Below, piece after piece: positions 13,644-21,213 of a stretch of 22,034 bases of DNA (the stretch's first letter is position 1; each line of letters starts with the position of its first letter). Source of the DNA: a virus; IMG/VR virus record IMGVR_UViG_3300020191_000081, positions 1 to 22,034 of that record, one strand, 5' to 3'. Below the pieces are notes generated by a model. That model did not search any database and was not told the origin of the DNA. It saw nothing but the letters and a program-made list of their open reading frames with translations. The translations under genes and the position numbers were made by a program.

Positions 13644-14762
13644 ATGCCTCTTAGCACCATTACCACTAACAGTATTGCAGACGATGCTATTACTGTTCCA
13701 AAGGTAACAGATCAGATTCTTACAAATAGAAATCTGATTATCAATGGCGCGATGCAAGTGGCACAGAGGAGCAGTGGTCCTATAACTGTTTCTGATAGTA
13801 GTAACGAAGGCTATTCAACGCTTGATAGGTGGTATTTGAACTTTAATGCGGCTCCCGGAGGAGCGTTAGATTTTTCTCAAAGCACAGATGCCCCAGACGG
13901 GTTTGCCTCCTCTGTTAAACTAGCTTGTAGCACTGCTGACGCCTCACACACCGGAACTGAGCAAATATATCTAACCCATTATATGGAAGCGCAAAATCTT
14001 CAACAATTTGGGTATGGTACTTCAAGTGCTAAAACAATAACTATTTCTTGGTACATGAAAGCGGTTAATTTTACTGGTCCAATTACTCTAGCACTTGCAA
14101 CGATTGACGGAACACAAGAATACTATGTTGTAAGTAAAACCCCAACATCTTCTTGGGCAAGATACAGCGTAACAATTCCGGGCAGTTCCTCTGCAACTAT
14201 TAATAATGATAATGGCAACGGTCTTAGTGTAAAATTTGTTGTAGCTGGCGACTCTAGTGGCACTTATGCGGCGGCATCAGACAGTACGGCTTGGTCAACA
14301 ACCAGAAAAGATTATAGAAATGATATTGGCAATCTTGTATCAAGCACCAGTAATGAGTTTTACATCACAGGCATCCAGCTTGAATTAGGCGACACAGCCA
14401 CGCCGTTTGAACACCGCAGCTTTGGCGATGAGTTGGCTAGGTGTCAGCGGTATTATCAAAAATCATACCCATACACAAATTATGCAGGCGAGAATCTTGG
14501 TTCGGGATCCCATGGATTCATTCCTATCGACCTCCTAGATGATGTAAATATTCACTTCAAGCAGACTATGAGAGCTACCCCCACTTTAACAATATATCGA
14601 AAAAACGGCACTGCTACTTCTTCGGCTCAAAGAGCAGATAATGCTGCCGCCTACATGACTATAACTGTAAGTGCAATCAGAGATAATGGTTTTCAGTTTA
14701 ATCCCGGCTCATCAGTTAGTAGGCGTTATAGATTACATTATGTTGCCGATGCGGAGATATAA
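13644..14762 (+). CDS. Receptor-binding-type fibre protein, NGAMQVAQR family, copy 1
   Basis: A 372-residue protein. Residues 1-30 (TITTNSIADDAITVPKVTDQ) form a short attachment leader; NLIINGAMQVAQR (30-42) begins a jelly-roll domain like carbohydrate-binding modules (DRWYLNF, TISWYMKA, then an ITGIQLELGD strand). TPFEHRSFGDELARCQRYYQ (253-272) closes the domain, and a variable C-terminal sandwich follows. Members are frequent in marine phage fibre loci and are presumed to bind surface glycans. Its homologue at 19412 shares leader, core and closing motif but differs strongly in the C-terminal third. Ribosome site GGAG lies in the remnant gene just upstream. Confidence 0.68.
   Translation: MPLSTITTNSIADDAITVPKVTDQILTNRNLIINGAMQVAQRSSGPITVSDSSNEGYSTLDRWYLNFNAAPGGALDFSQSTDAPDGFASSVKLACSTADASHTGTEQIYLTHYMEAQNLQQFGYGTSSAKTITISWYMKAVNFTGPITLALATIDGTQEYYVVSKTPTSSWARYSVTIPGSSSATINNDNGNGLSVKFVVAGDSSGTYAAASDSTAWSTTRKDYRNDIGNLVSSTSNEFYITGIQLELGDTATPFEHRSFGDELARCQRYYQKSYPYTNYAGENLGSGSHGFIPIDLLDDVNIHFKQTMRATPTLTIYRKNGTATSSAQRADNAAAYMTITVSAIRDNGFQFNPGSSVSRRYRLHYVADAEI
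14396..14456 (+). repeat. 61-base near-identical repeat, copy 1
   Basis: Matches 20146-20206 with one difference (G at 14440, A at 20200). It codes the ATPFEHRSFGDELA(R/K)CQRYY joint between the conserved jelly roll and the variable C-terminal part, a likely recombination point. Confidence 0.85.
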
Positions 14763-14765
14763 AAA

Positions 14766-14948
14766 ATGGAAAATGAATTAAATATTACATCAGCTAAATA
14801 TATTGCAAAAGATGGTATCAGTAGTTGTATTGAAATAGTTATTAATGAAAAAACTATGTCAGTACCCCTCAACCCTGCCAACCGCCACTACGCAGAAATT
14901 ATGCGTCAGGTAGAAGCTGGCGAATTAACAATACAGGAAGCTGAATAA
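14766..14948 (+). CDS. Small partner protein of the NGAMQVAQR fibre, copy 1
   Basis: A 60-residue protein: LNITSAKYIAKDG, a Val/Ile-rich middle, then SVPLNPANRHYAEIMRQVEA and GELTIQEAE. It lies 3 bases after its fibre gene and overlaps the next start as TAATG. The C-terminal half is nearly the same as that of the 59-residue protein at 20497, which follows the other NGAMQVAQR gene, so the pair travels together. A NxxHYxxI-type C-terminus is common in small proteins next to phage fibres; a role in fibre assembly is a reasonable guess. Confidence 0.65.
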   Translation: MENELNITSAKYIAKDGISSCIEIVINEKTMSVPLNPANRHYAEIMRQVEAGELTIQEAE

Positions 14949-16672
14949 TGGCATATATCGGATCTCCAGTTCAACAGGTATTATCAAGACCAACTAGCCA
15001 AAGCTTTAATGGTGATGGTTCAACTACCGTATTTACGTTAAACCGTTCTGTTAACGTAAGTGAAGAACTTGAGGTTTTTGTATCAAATGTACAGCAGGAG
15101 CCAGGCGTAGGTAAATCCTATACTGCAAATGGTACTAGTCTAACATTTGACGAAGCACCGCCAAGTGGTACCGGAAACATCTATGTAATATACCGGGGCT
15201 TGGCAGAGGTAACACGTGTCTTAGAACATCATCCTAATAATCCTCTTGCTGCTACAACAGGAACATTTAGTGATGACGTTTTTTTATATAGAGCTGATGG
15301 ATTAAATTTTAGTAAAATAGTAAATCCTGAAGGCGCGGCTAATGTAAGTCCGTTAGAATTTCATGTTGGTGGCGGTATGGCTATTCATATCGACAATTCT
15401 ACTAATGTCGGTATTGGTACTACTGATCCGGGCGCAAAATTAGAAGTAGATCGTGGCAGTGCGTCCTTTGCTGCAATTTTTGGTGCACCGCAAGGTTCTG
15501 GTAGAGCAGTATTATTTAAAGATAACCATGCTTCACCCAACAGATATAACTACTTAATTGGTTCGCAGTATAATATTAACAATGGTTTTGAAATAACTCC
15601 TTCAACAACCGTCGGGGGAACCACCTTTAGTAACCCTGCAATTGCTATCTTGGAAACGGGCAGAATTGGGATTGGAACGAATTCGCCGGGCCGGCAGCTA
15701 GAAATAACAGACGGCAATTCAGGTAAAATACGGGCTTCTGGGCCAGATGGTGGTATGATCGAGTGTTGGAACGGATCTCACGGTGTTTACTTTGGATCAG
15801 GCTCGTTAGTAACCGGTACCGGAAATAGTCAAGATAGTGTTATTTTCGTAGAAGGTGGCGGCAGCCAGCGATACTATACAAGTGGTTATGAACGCATGCG
15901 CATCGACAGTGGTGGCAAAGTCGGCATTGGCACGACAACCAACACAACACACAGTTTGTTTATTCACAATAGTGATTATCAACAGCTAGGTTTGTCTGGA
16001 AATACACCTACAATCTGGTTAAAAGAAACAGACGGTAATGCAAATGAAAATTATCAAATCAGGCTAGGTAATGGTGCCTTACAATTTCAAACGCAAAACG
16101 ATGCCCAAACAGGTGCTGTGTCTAGGGTTATTTTCGACAGCAGCGGTTCTGTAAGGATAAATGCTACTTCTGATGTTGTAGGTAGTGGGGAAAAGTTAAG
16201 TGTTGCAACAGGTAGCGGTTCGGGTGGTATTGGTTTTGCTGGTACAAGCGGCACTATTTTGAGGATTTGGCAACAGGGCAGTGGTGGTGGTACTGCCATA
16301 CAATTTTATTCCCAGCCTGCTGGAAATTTTGTTGGAAGTATTACAGTCACAACTTCAGCAACATCTTACAACACCTCATCCGACTACCGCCTGAAGGAAA
16401 ATGTAACGGCAACTTGGGATGCAACCACACGCCTCAAGCAACTCAATCCTGTGCGGTTTAACTTTATTGCTAACGCAGACAACACAGTCGATGGCTTCCT
16501 TGCTCACGAGGTACAGGCCGTTGTTCCAGAGGCTGTCACCGGCACACATAATGAGGTAGATGACGATGGCAATCCTGTGTACCAAGGCATTGACCAATCG
16601 AAACTAGTACCATTACTAGTTAAAACGATACAAGAACTTGAAGCCCGTATTACGGCATTGGAGAATAATTAA
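14948..16672 (+). CDS. MAYIG-type fibre with peptidase S74 chaperone
   Basis: A 574-residue protein. Residues 1-100 are the MAYIG adaptor (FNGDGSTTVFTLNRSVNVSE, NVQQEPG, IYVIYRG), shared with the genes at 16672 and 21550. Then come GIGT hinges (about 156, 242, 322) within an adhesin region containing GGMIECWNGSHGVYFGSG, and an S74 domain with SDYRLKENV (S478/K483), DGFLAHEVQ, VPEAV and a coiled coil IQELEARITALENN. Self-cleavage before S478 is expected by family rule. The S74 domain differs from that at 8450 in wording and codon style, so the two were not recently copied from each other. Starts at TAATG with AGGAA upstream. Confidence 0.85.
   Translation: MAYIGSPVQQVLSRPTSQSFNGDGSTTVFTLNRSVNVSEELEVFVSNVQQEPGVGKSYTANGTSLTFDEAPPSGTGNIYVIYRGLAEVTRVLEHHPNNPLAATTGTFSDDVFLYRADGLNFSKIVNPEGAANVSPLEFHVGGGMAIHIDNSTNVGIGTTDPGAKLEVDRGSASFAAIFGAPQGSGRAVLFKDNHASPNRYNYLIGSQYNINNGFEITPSTTVGGTTFSNPAIAILETGRIGIGTNSPGRQLEITDGNSGKIRASGPDGGMIECWNGSHGVYFGSGSLVTGTGNSQDSVIFVEGGGSQRYYTSGYERMRIDSGGKVGIGTTTNTTHSLFIHNSDYQQLGLSGNTPTIWLKETDGNANENYQIRLGNGALQFQTQNDAQTGAVSRVIFDSSGSVRINATSDVVGSGEKLSVATGSGSGGIGFAGTSGTILRIWQQGSGGGTAIQFYSQPAGNFVGSITVTTSATSYNTSSDYRLKENVTATWDATTRLKQLNPVRFNFIANADNTVDGFLAHEVQAVVPEAVTGTHNEVDDDGNPVYQGIDQSKLVPLLVKTIQELEARITALENN
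15390..15936 (+). repeat. GIGT hinge repeats, set 3
   Basis: Copies at about 15390-15430, 15659-15690 and 15890-15936. The third begins GAACGCATGCGCATCGACAG; its first 14 bases recur at the right edge of the window (22021-22034). Confidence 0.7.
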
Positions 16673-17403
16673 TGGCATATATAGGATCAGAGCCAAATTA
16701 TGGTACTATAGCTTCCCAGAGATTTACTGGTGATGGTTCAACTACTGCATTTGGTCTAACACAAACAGTACCAGATGGTGAATCGATTCTAGTTACTATT
16801 GGTAACGTAGTACAAGAACCAGGTGCAAGTGCAGCTTATGTAGCAGGTGCAAATACTCTAACATTTAGTTCTGCACCTGCAAATGGTGATGTAATCATTG
16901 TCAGATATCTTGGTAGATCAATTGATACACCATCAAGTTATACTAATGTTATACGTTTTAAATATGTAGCAACTTCCGGACAAACAGTCTTTACAGGTTC
17001 TGATGTTAATAGTGCTATCCTTTCATTTTCAGGTTCGATTGTAAATGTATTTCTAAATGGAGCACATTTGGATGAAACAGATTATACTGTTAGTGGTGGT
17101 GATACAGTTACTTTAGTTAGTGGTGCAACAACAGGTGATGAATTAGTCATTATCTCTTATAGAGATCAGACATTTTCGGATGTTGTAGCAGCATCGACTG
17201 GCGGTACCTTTACAGGAGGACTTACAGCACCAAATTATCAGACAACAGCTACAACTGTACATACAGCAGTCTTTAGAACAAATAATCAAACTGTAACTCA
17301 AGATACTACTATAGATAGTGCAGAGAACGCATTAGCTATCGGTCCATTGACTATAAATAGCAGTGTAACTATTACAGTTGATGGAAATTTAACAATACTG
17401 TGA
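16672..17403 (+). CDS. MAYIG-type fibre protein without chaperone
   Basis: A 243-residue protein: MAYIG adaptor (1-84; FTGDGSTTAFGLTQTVPDGE, NVVQEPGASAAYVAG, VIIVRYLG), a second beta domain (about 95-165, IVNVFLNGAHLDETDYTVSG) like the last domain of the 858-residue fibre, and an end piece with ALAIGPLTINSSVTITVDGN, a common phage fibre terminus that reads like a short beta helix. It lacks hinges, adhesin and chaperone. It may be a connector, or a MAYIG fibre whose tip is supplied by the separate short genes that follow. TAATG start with GGAG upstream. Confidence 0.68.
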   Translation: MAYIGSEPNYGTIASQRFTGDGSTTAFGLTQTVPDGESILVTIGNVVQEPGASAAYVAGANTLTFSSAPANGDVIIVRYLGRSIDTPSSYTNVIRFKYVATSGQTVFTGSDVNSAILSFSGSIVNVFLNGAHLDETDYTVSGGDTVTLVSGATTGDELVIISYRDQTFSDVVAASTGGTFTGGLTAPNYQTTATTVHTAVFRTNNQTVTQDTTIDSAENALAIGPLTINSSVTITVDGNLTIL

Positions 17404-17410
17404 GACATAT

Positions 17411-17974
17411 ATGGCTTCGATATTAAATGTAGACCAAATCAATAACGCCGCTGGGACAGGTGCTATTACGATTGACGCAAGCACAGGCAAGCCATCGTTT
17501 CCAAACAGTGTCACCATACCAAATGGCGCAACGATGCCAGCGGGTAGTGTGGTTCAGGTTCAAAGGGTACAGAACGCAGGCATTAGTATCGCTGTTGCCA
17601 CAGCAACTTGGACAGACTTCTTTACCTTTAGTCTAACTGCAACTGCTGGAAATATAATCCATGTTTCTTCAGTAGTTCCAGTTAGAGGATCAGGGACTAG
17701 CGGTTATTCGCTTTCTTTGATGAGAATACTGGCAGGCGGAACGAATGTGTGGGGCAGTGGTTTTGCTGGTGACAACAACTATTCTACCATCAACGAGCCA
17801 TTGACTCATATGCCTATCAGTGCCTCATGGGTTTGGACAGGCTCGGGGAGTAATACTCAAACTATTTCTGTTCAAGGTTCCACATATAATTCGGTGCAAA
17901 AATACTTTGGTACGAACAACCAAAACAGCACCACAACCACTCCTATATTTACGTTTATGGAGATTGCACAATGA
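17411..17974 (+). CDS. Short fibre tip protein with SILNVDQI anchor
   Basis: A 187-residue protein: N-terminal anchor MASILNVDQINNAAGTGAIT with a DASTGKPSFPN extension, then a beta-rich globular domain (FFTFSLTATAGNIIHVSS, SLSLMRILAGGTNVWG) ending TFMEIAQ. It is GC-richer than the gene before it. The weak GAGAC ribosome site 8 bases after the previous stop is the only real gap in this stretch. Related to 17971 and 18495 by the anchor, and to 17971 by the ending. Likely an alternative receptor-binding tip; no fold assigned. Confidence 0.55.
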   Translation: MASILNVDQINNAAGTGAITIDASTGKPSFPNSVTIPNGATMPAGSVVQVQRVQNAGISIAVATATWTDFFTFSLTATAGNIIHVSSVVPVRGSGTSGYSLSLMRILAGGTNVWGSGFAGDNNYSTINEPLTHMPISASWVWTGSGSNTQTISVQGSTYNSVQKYFGTNNQNSTTTTPIFTFMEIAQ

Positions 17975-18498
17975 GTACGCTATACGTTGATACAATCACC
18001 GAAAAGACGAGCGGCAACGGTGTGCAGATTCCGGGTCATGTGGTTCAGTTTGTGTATAGTCCACGAACAAGTTTAGCAAGTGGGGTATCTGGCTCTACCT
18101 CAAGCAGTTTTATCGATAGCGGTGTATCAGCTACAATTACCCCAACAACAAATAGTAGTATTATCTATGGTGTTGTGACTTATAATTATTGGTTCAGCAG
18201 TTCAACTGTAACTGATTATATAGTTTCTACTATATTCAGAAATGGGACGAATATAGCGGGTCTATCTGGTTCAGGTCCTCCCACTACAAATAACAGCATT
18301 TATAATATGCAGTGGATGCAATCAGGCAACCCAATGGCAACTTATAACAACGGTGTGACGCATGACTTTAAGGACGCTCCTGCTAGCACTAGCGCATTAA
18401 CCTACACATTATATTTAAGGTCATACGCTGGGGGTACTTGGTCAGCTAACTGGAACGCGCAACTCTGTTCAATGACCCTAATGGAGATTGCACAATGA
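17971..18498 (+). CDS. Short fibre tip protein with TLYVDTITEKTSGNGVQ anchor
   Basis: A 175-residue protein: anchor MSTLYVDTITEKTSGNGVQI then PGHVVQFVYSP, and a beta domain with FIDSGVSATITPTTNSSIIY and SALTYTLYLRSYAGG ending MTLMEIAQ. The 'TLYVDTITEKTSGNGVQIPGHV' start is a frequent and characteristic opening in marine phage fibre loci. The start overlaps the previous stop as ATGA, with the ribosome site GGAG supplied by the Met-Glu codons of the upstream MEIAQ ending. The same arrangement joins it to the next gene. Presumed tip or adhesin. Confidence 0.6.
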   Translation: MSTLYVDTITEKTSGNGVQIPGHVVQFVYSPRTSLASGVSGSTSSSFIDSGVSATITPTTNSSIIYGVVTYNYWFSSSTVTDYIVSTIFRNGTNIAGLSGSGPPTTNNSIYNMQWMQSGNPMATYNNGVTHDFKDAPASTSALTYTLYLRSYAGGTWSANWNAQLCSMTLMEIAQ

Positions 18499-19007
18499 CG
18501 AGCATATTGAAAGTCTCCGAAATCCAAGATCCAACGAACAGCAACACCGCGCTGACGATTGATGCTAATGGGTATGTGTCTGGCAAAACAATCAGCCCAG
18601 CCTTTGTTTGTCGTCAGTCGGCTGATGCTACATTAACAAGTGGTATTTTCATGTCATTGTCGTGGACAGAAGAACTAGATACTCATAGCTCAGTTTCAAA
18701 TGGTGTGTTTACAGTGCCTTCAGGACAGGCAGGATTATATCATTTTAGTACAGGTGTTACAGTAAATGGAATTGGTGGCAGCACATTTATTATTACTACT
18801 CTTTTTCTTAACGGAAGTCATACTAATTTATTTGAAGTATATAATCCAACCGCGATTACAAATCAGGCTGTAAGACAAGTAAATATAGCTAATTTATCGG
18901 CAGGTGATACAGTTGAATTTAAAGTGCAACAATCTAGTGGATCAGATAAAACTACTGGATTTCCACAAAGTAGGCTAGCATTTTTCTGCGGATTTAGATT
19001 AGGATAG
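18495..19007 (+). CDS. Short fibre tip protein with C1q-like jelly roll
   Basis: A 170-residue protein: anchor MTSILKVSEIQDPTNSNTAL (1-20) with IDANGYVSG, then a C1q/TNF-like domain from about residue 35. Its signatures are SPAF (34-37), GVFTVPSGQAGLYHFSTGVT (70-89, the F-x-P-x-x-G-x-Y-x-F core), a long strand with TTLFLNG, VNIANLSAGDTVEFKV (129-144) and the closing LAFFCGFRLG (161-170, like the SxFSGFLL end). C1q-like folds are trimeric beta sandwiches that bind varied ligands, suited to a fibre tip. The start overlaps the previous stop as ATGA behind GGAG. Fold call is by eye. Confidence 0.6.
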   Translation: MTSILKVSEIQDPTNSNTALTIDANGYVSGKTISPAFVCRQSADATLTSGIFMSLSWTEELDTHSSVSNGVFTVPSGQAGLYHFSTGVTVNGIGGSTFIITTLFLNGSHTNLFEVYNPTAITNQAVRQVNIANLSAGDTVEFKVQQSSGSDKTTGFPQSRLAFFCGFRLG

Positions 19008-19020
19008 GAGTAAAAACAAA

Positions 19021-19407
19021 ATGGCATCAATAGCAGAGGCTCTGAACGAACTAGGCATCACCGAATGGGTGTTGCGCGGTGAGCCAACAAATGAAGCAGA
19101 GTTCAACGAGATGTTCCGTAAGGTTACGGGCGCTGACGAAAATGGCTCGGCTATCGAAAGCAGCAACGTAGCTGACTGGGGATGTAGCTGGGCAACCGTC
19201 AACGCAAAGCTAACCGAGCTTAATGCAGCGGAGCCTTTGAAGCTGTTACGCGCCGAGCGTGACCGCTTGATTGCGGCTACCGACTGGTGGGCATCGTCTG
19301 ATCTTACAATGAGCGCCGAGCGTACAGCATACCGTCAGGCACTGCGTGACATCACTGACAGCTACACCTCGCTTGACGATGTAGTGTGGCCTACAAAGCC
19401 GGAGTAA
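19021..19407 (+). CDS. Tail assembly chaperone-like protein
   Basis: A 128-residue protein. The C-terminal half (LLRAERDRLIAATDWWASSD, then ERTAYRQALRDITDSY and a VVWPTKPE end) has the signature of phage tail/fibre assembly chaperones of the Phage_tail_APC type: RDxLLxxTDW, YRQxLRD and a final W-P-x-x-P. The N-terminal half (EALNELGITEWVLRGEPTNE) resembles the target-protein part of such genes. It is strongly GC-richer than its surroundings, a sign of separate origin. It lies directly before the second NGAMQVAQR gene, which uses the GGAG in its last codons as ribosome site. Expected to help fold or multimerise the fibre and not to be part of the virion. Confidence 0.72.
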   Translation: MASIAEALNELGITEWVLRGEPTNEAEFNEMFRKVTGADENGSAIESSNVADWGCSWATVNAKLTELNAAEPLKLLRAERDRLIAATDWWASSDLTMSAERTAYRQALRDITDSYTSLDDVVWPTKPE

Positions 19408-19411
19408 GTAA

Positions 19412-20500
19412 ATGAGCAACGCCCGTAATCTAGCAAACCTACTTGGTACTGGAACGCAGATAACCACTGCCGATATTGCTGATGGGGCGTTTCAGGCAAA
19501 CAAGAACCTCGTCATCAATGGTGCTATGCAGGTGGCACAGCGAGGGACGAGTTTTACTTGTACTAACACTAATTTTATAACGCTAGATAGATACAATGTT
19601 TATGAAGGAGCAGCAGGTACTACTTATACAGTAACGCAAGATTCAGATGCTCCCGCAGGATTTAGCAAAAGTTTAAAAATAGTCAATTCAACTGCGGTTT
19701 CTGTTACGGGTGAGCAATATGGTGGAATCGGGTATGCAGTTGAAGGTTATGACAACGTTTCAACAGGAATGGGTACGTCATCAGCAAAAGACGTTACATT
19801 GTCTTTTTGGGTTAAATCTAGCTTAACAGGAACATTTGGGGTGACGCTTAGGGCATCAGGAAGCAGTAGTGCTAATTATGTTTCGTCCTACACGATTAAC
19901 TCAGCAAACACTTGGGAATATAAGACAGTTACCTATCCTGCTACTTCATTAGGCACTTGGAATACCACTAATGGCATAGGATCAGATATTGTTTGGAGTT
20001 TAGGAACCGGACCAACATACTCAAACACTGCGGGCTATTGGAATACAGGGTCAAACAAGTTTGCTCTAACAGGTGAGACAAAAATAAATGGCACAGCAGG
20101 TGCAACATTTCAAATCACCGGAGTCCAACTCGAAGTCGGCAGCGTAGCCACGCCGTTTGAACACCGCAGCTTTGGCGATGAGTTGGCTAAGTGTCAGCGG
20201 TATTATACAGAAGCAACACCTCAAATGGTTCACGCTTATTCTACGACAAATGTTTCGGGGAAACTGTCGTATCCTGTGACAATGAGGGCTACCCCAACAG
20301 GGACTCTTAAGTCAGGAACTGCTTTTGTAGACCCGATTGCAGGTGCCTCAATCTTCCCCAGTTCAATAGATACTACTGTTTATGAATATGGGCTAAATGA
20401 TTCCCTTATAGTTTCTCGAAACTATTCTGGATTAACTATAAACAAACCTTATTGGGTCATTACTACCAGTATGATATTTGGTATGGATGCTGAACTATGA
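19412..20500 (+). CDS. Receptor-binding-type fibre protein, NGAMQVAQR family, copy 2
   Basis: A 362-residue protein: leader MSNARNLANLLGTGTQITTA and DIADGAFQ, then NKNLVINGAMQVAQRGTSFT (30-49), a jelly roll like carbohydrate-binding modules (VTLSFWVKSSLTGTFGVTLR, NTWEYKTVTYP), ITGVQLEVGSVATPFEHRSF (237-256) and GDELAKCQRYYTEA. A C-terminal part of about 95 residues follows, unlike that of copy 1. The leader also differs from copy 1, so conservation is confined to the middle: head and tail both vary. The stop overlaps the 59-residue partner's start (ATGA). Probable surface-glycan binding, inferred from fold likeness only. Confidence 0.68.
   Translation: MSNARNLANLLGTGTQITTADIADGAFQANKNLVINGAMQVAQRGTSFTCTNTNFITLDRYNVYEGAAGTTYTVTQDSDAPAGFSKSLKIVNSTAVSVTGEQYGGIGYAVEGYDNVSTGMGTSSAKDVTLSFWVKSSLTGTFGVTLRASGSSSANYVSSYTINSANTWEYKTVTYPATSLGTWNTTNGIGSDIVWSLGTGPTYSNTAGYWNTGSNKFALTGETKINGTAGATFQITGVQLEVGSVATPFEHRSFGDELAKCQRYYTEATPQMVHAYSTTNVSGKLSYPVTMRATPTGTLKSGTAFVDPIAGASIFPSSIDTTVYEYGLNDSLIVSRNYSGLTINKPYWVITTSMIFGMDAEL
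20146..20206 (+). repeat. 61-base near-identical repeat, copy 2
   Basis: Second copy of the 14396-14456 repeat, one base different, about 5.75 kb away in direct orientation. Confidence 0.85.
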
Positions 20501-20676
20501 TAGAAATGAATATTACATCGGCTCAATATTATGCCCACAGCGAAGCAAATGCGGGAATAAAAGCCACCATTGACGGTGTTGAAATGTCCGTACCCCTCGA
20601 CCCAGCCAACCGCCACTACGCGGAAATCATGCGTCAGGTAGAAGCTGGTGAATTAACCATTGCAGATGCAGAATAA
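20497..20676 (+). CDS. Small partner protein of the NGAMQVAQR fibre, copy 2
   Basis: A 59-residue protein read from the ATG at 20497, which overlaps the stop of the fibre gene (ATGA). It begins MIEMNITSAQYYAHSEANAG, and its C-terminal half SVPLDPANRHYAEIMRQVEA-GELTIADAE is almost that of the protein at 14766 in both residues and bases. An alternative start at the second Met (20506) would align better with copy 1 (NITSA). The position immediately after an NGAMQVAQR gene is the same in both units, so a dedicated partner or assembly role is likely. Confidence 0.75.
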   Translation: MIEMNITSAQYYAHSEANAGIKATIDGVEMSVPLDPANRHYAEIMRQVEAGELTIADAE

Positions 20677-20680
20677 TTTA

Positions 20681-20688
20681 TATAAATA
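20681..20688 (+). promoter_or_regulatory. T4-type late promoter box
   Basis: A perfect TATAAATA in a 49-base gap, 37 bases before the ATG at 20726, with a GGGGAG ribosome site between. It starts a block that repeats the gene order found after the GATAAATA box at 11315. Confidence 0.68.
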
Positions 20689-20725
20689 AAGTTATAATTA
20701 AAGCCTATCGGGGAGAGTGAACTGA

Positions 20726-21202
20726 ATGGCTAGTCAAAAAGATTTCAAGATCAAAAATGGTCTTGATGTAGCTGAAAATGTAAATATTGCAGGAACACTT
20801 ACAGTAGGAAATACTACTGTATCTTCTGTAATTGATTCTTCCCAAGCAATTAGTTTAGTTGATTCTTCTTATGTACAGTTAAGACAAGATTATTCGTATA
20901 GTTCTCTTACTGGTACACCTAACGTATTAGATTCCGCAAATGTTAATTCATTAATTGATTCTGGTATTAATGTATTAATTGATGGTGCGCCTGGTGCACT
21001 TAATACATTAAATGAACTTGCAGCTGCTTTAAATGATGATTCCAACTTTGCTACTACTATTACAAATCAAATTGCAGCATTACCAGACTCTGCTCAAGTA
21101 ATTACTTTAGCAGGAAATCTAGTAGATTCTGCATATGTTCAGGCAAGAGAATTGGGTGATGCAAGTCGAGGCTTTTCAATTGCAATGTCAATAGCACTTT
21201 AG
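20726..21202 (+). CDS. Fibre adaptor protein with DSAYVQARQ-type repeats, second block
   Basis: A 158-residue protein: MASQKDFKIKNGLDVAENVN (1-20), a typical marine-phage fibre opening, ITIAG-like NIAGTLTVGNTTVSSVIDSS, two DSxYVQ units (about 46-54 and 132-140), a PGALNTLNELAAALNDDSNF segment with Ala/Leu/Asn repeats that could form a trimeric helix, and a GFSIAMSIAL end comparable with LAYAIALG of the adaptor at 11347. It lacks the GTTTTINSTT module. It is the first gene behind a perfect late box and precedes an IPVGGAL gene, as in the first block. Confidence 0.66.
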   Translation: MASQKDFKIKNGLDVAENVNIAGTLTVGNTTVSSVIDSSQAISLVDSSYVQLRQDYSYSSLTGTPNVLDSANVNSLIDSGINVLIDGAPGALNTLNELAAALNDDSNFATTITNQIAALPDSAQVITLAGNLVDSAYVQARELGDASRGFSIAMSIAL

Positions 21203-21213
21203 GGTAAAAAAAT

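Noticed and set aside
13551-13757. Minus-strand frame of 68 codons across the gap before 13644
   Set aside because: It covers the remnant gene and the conserved start of the NGAMQVAQR gene in antisense; no ribosome site and no recognisable protein.
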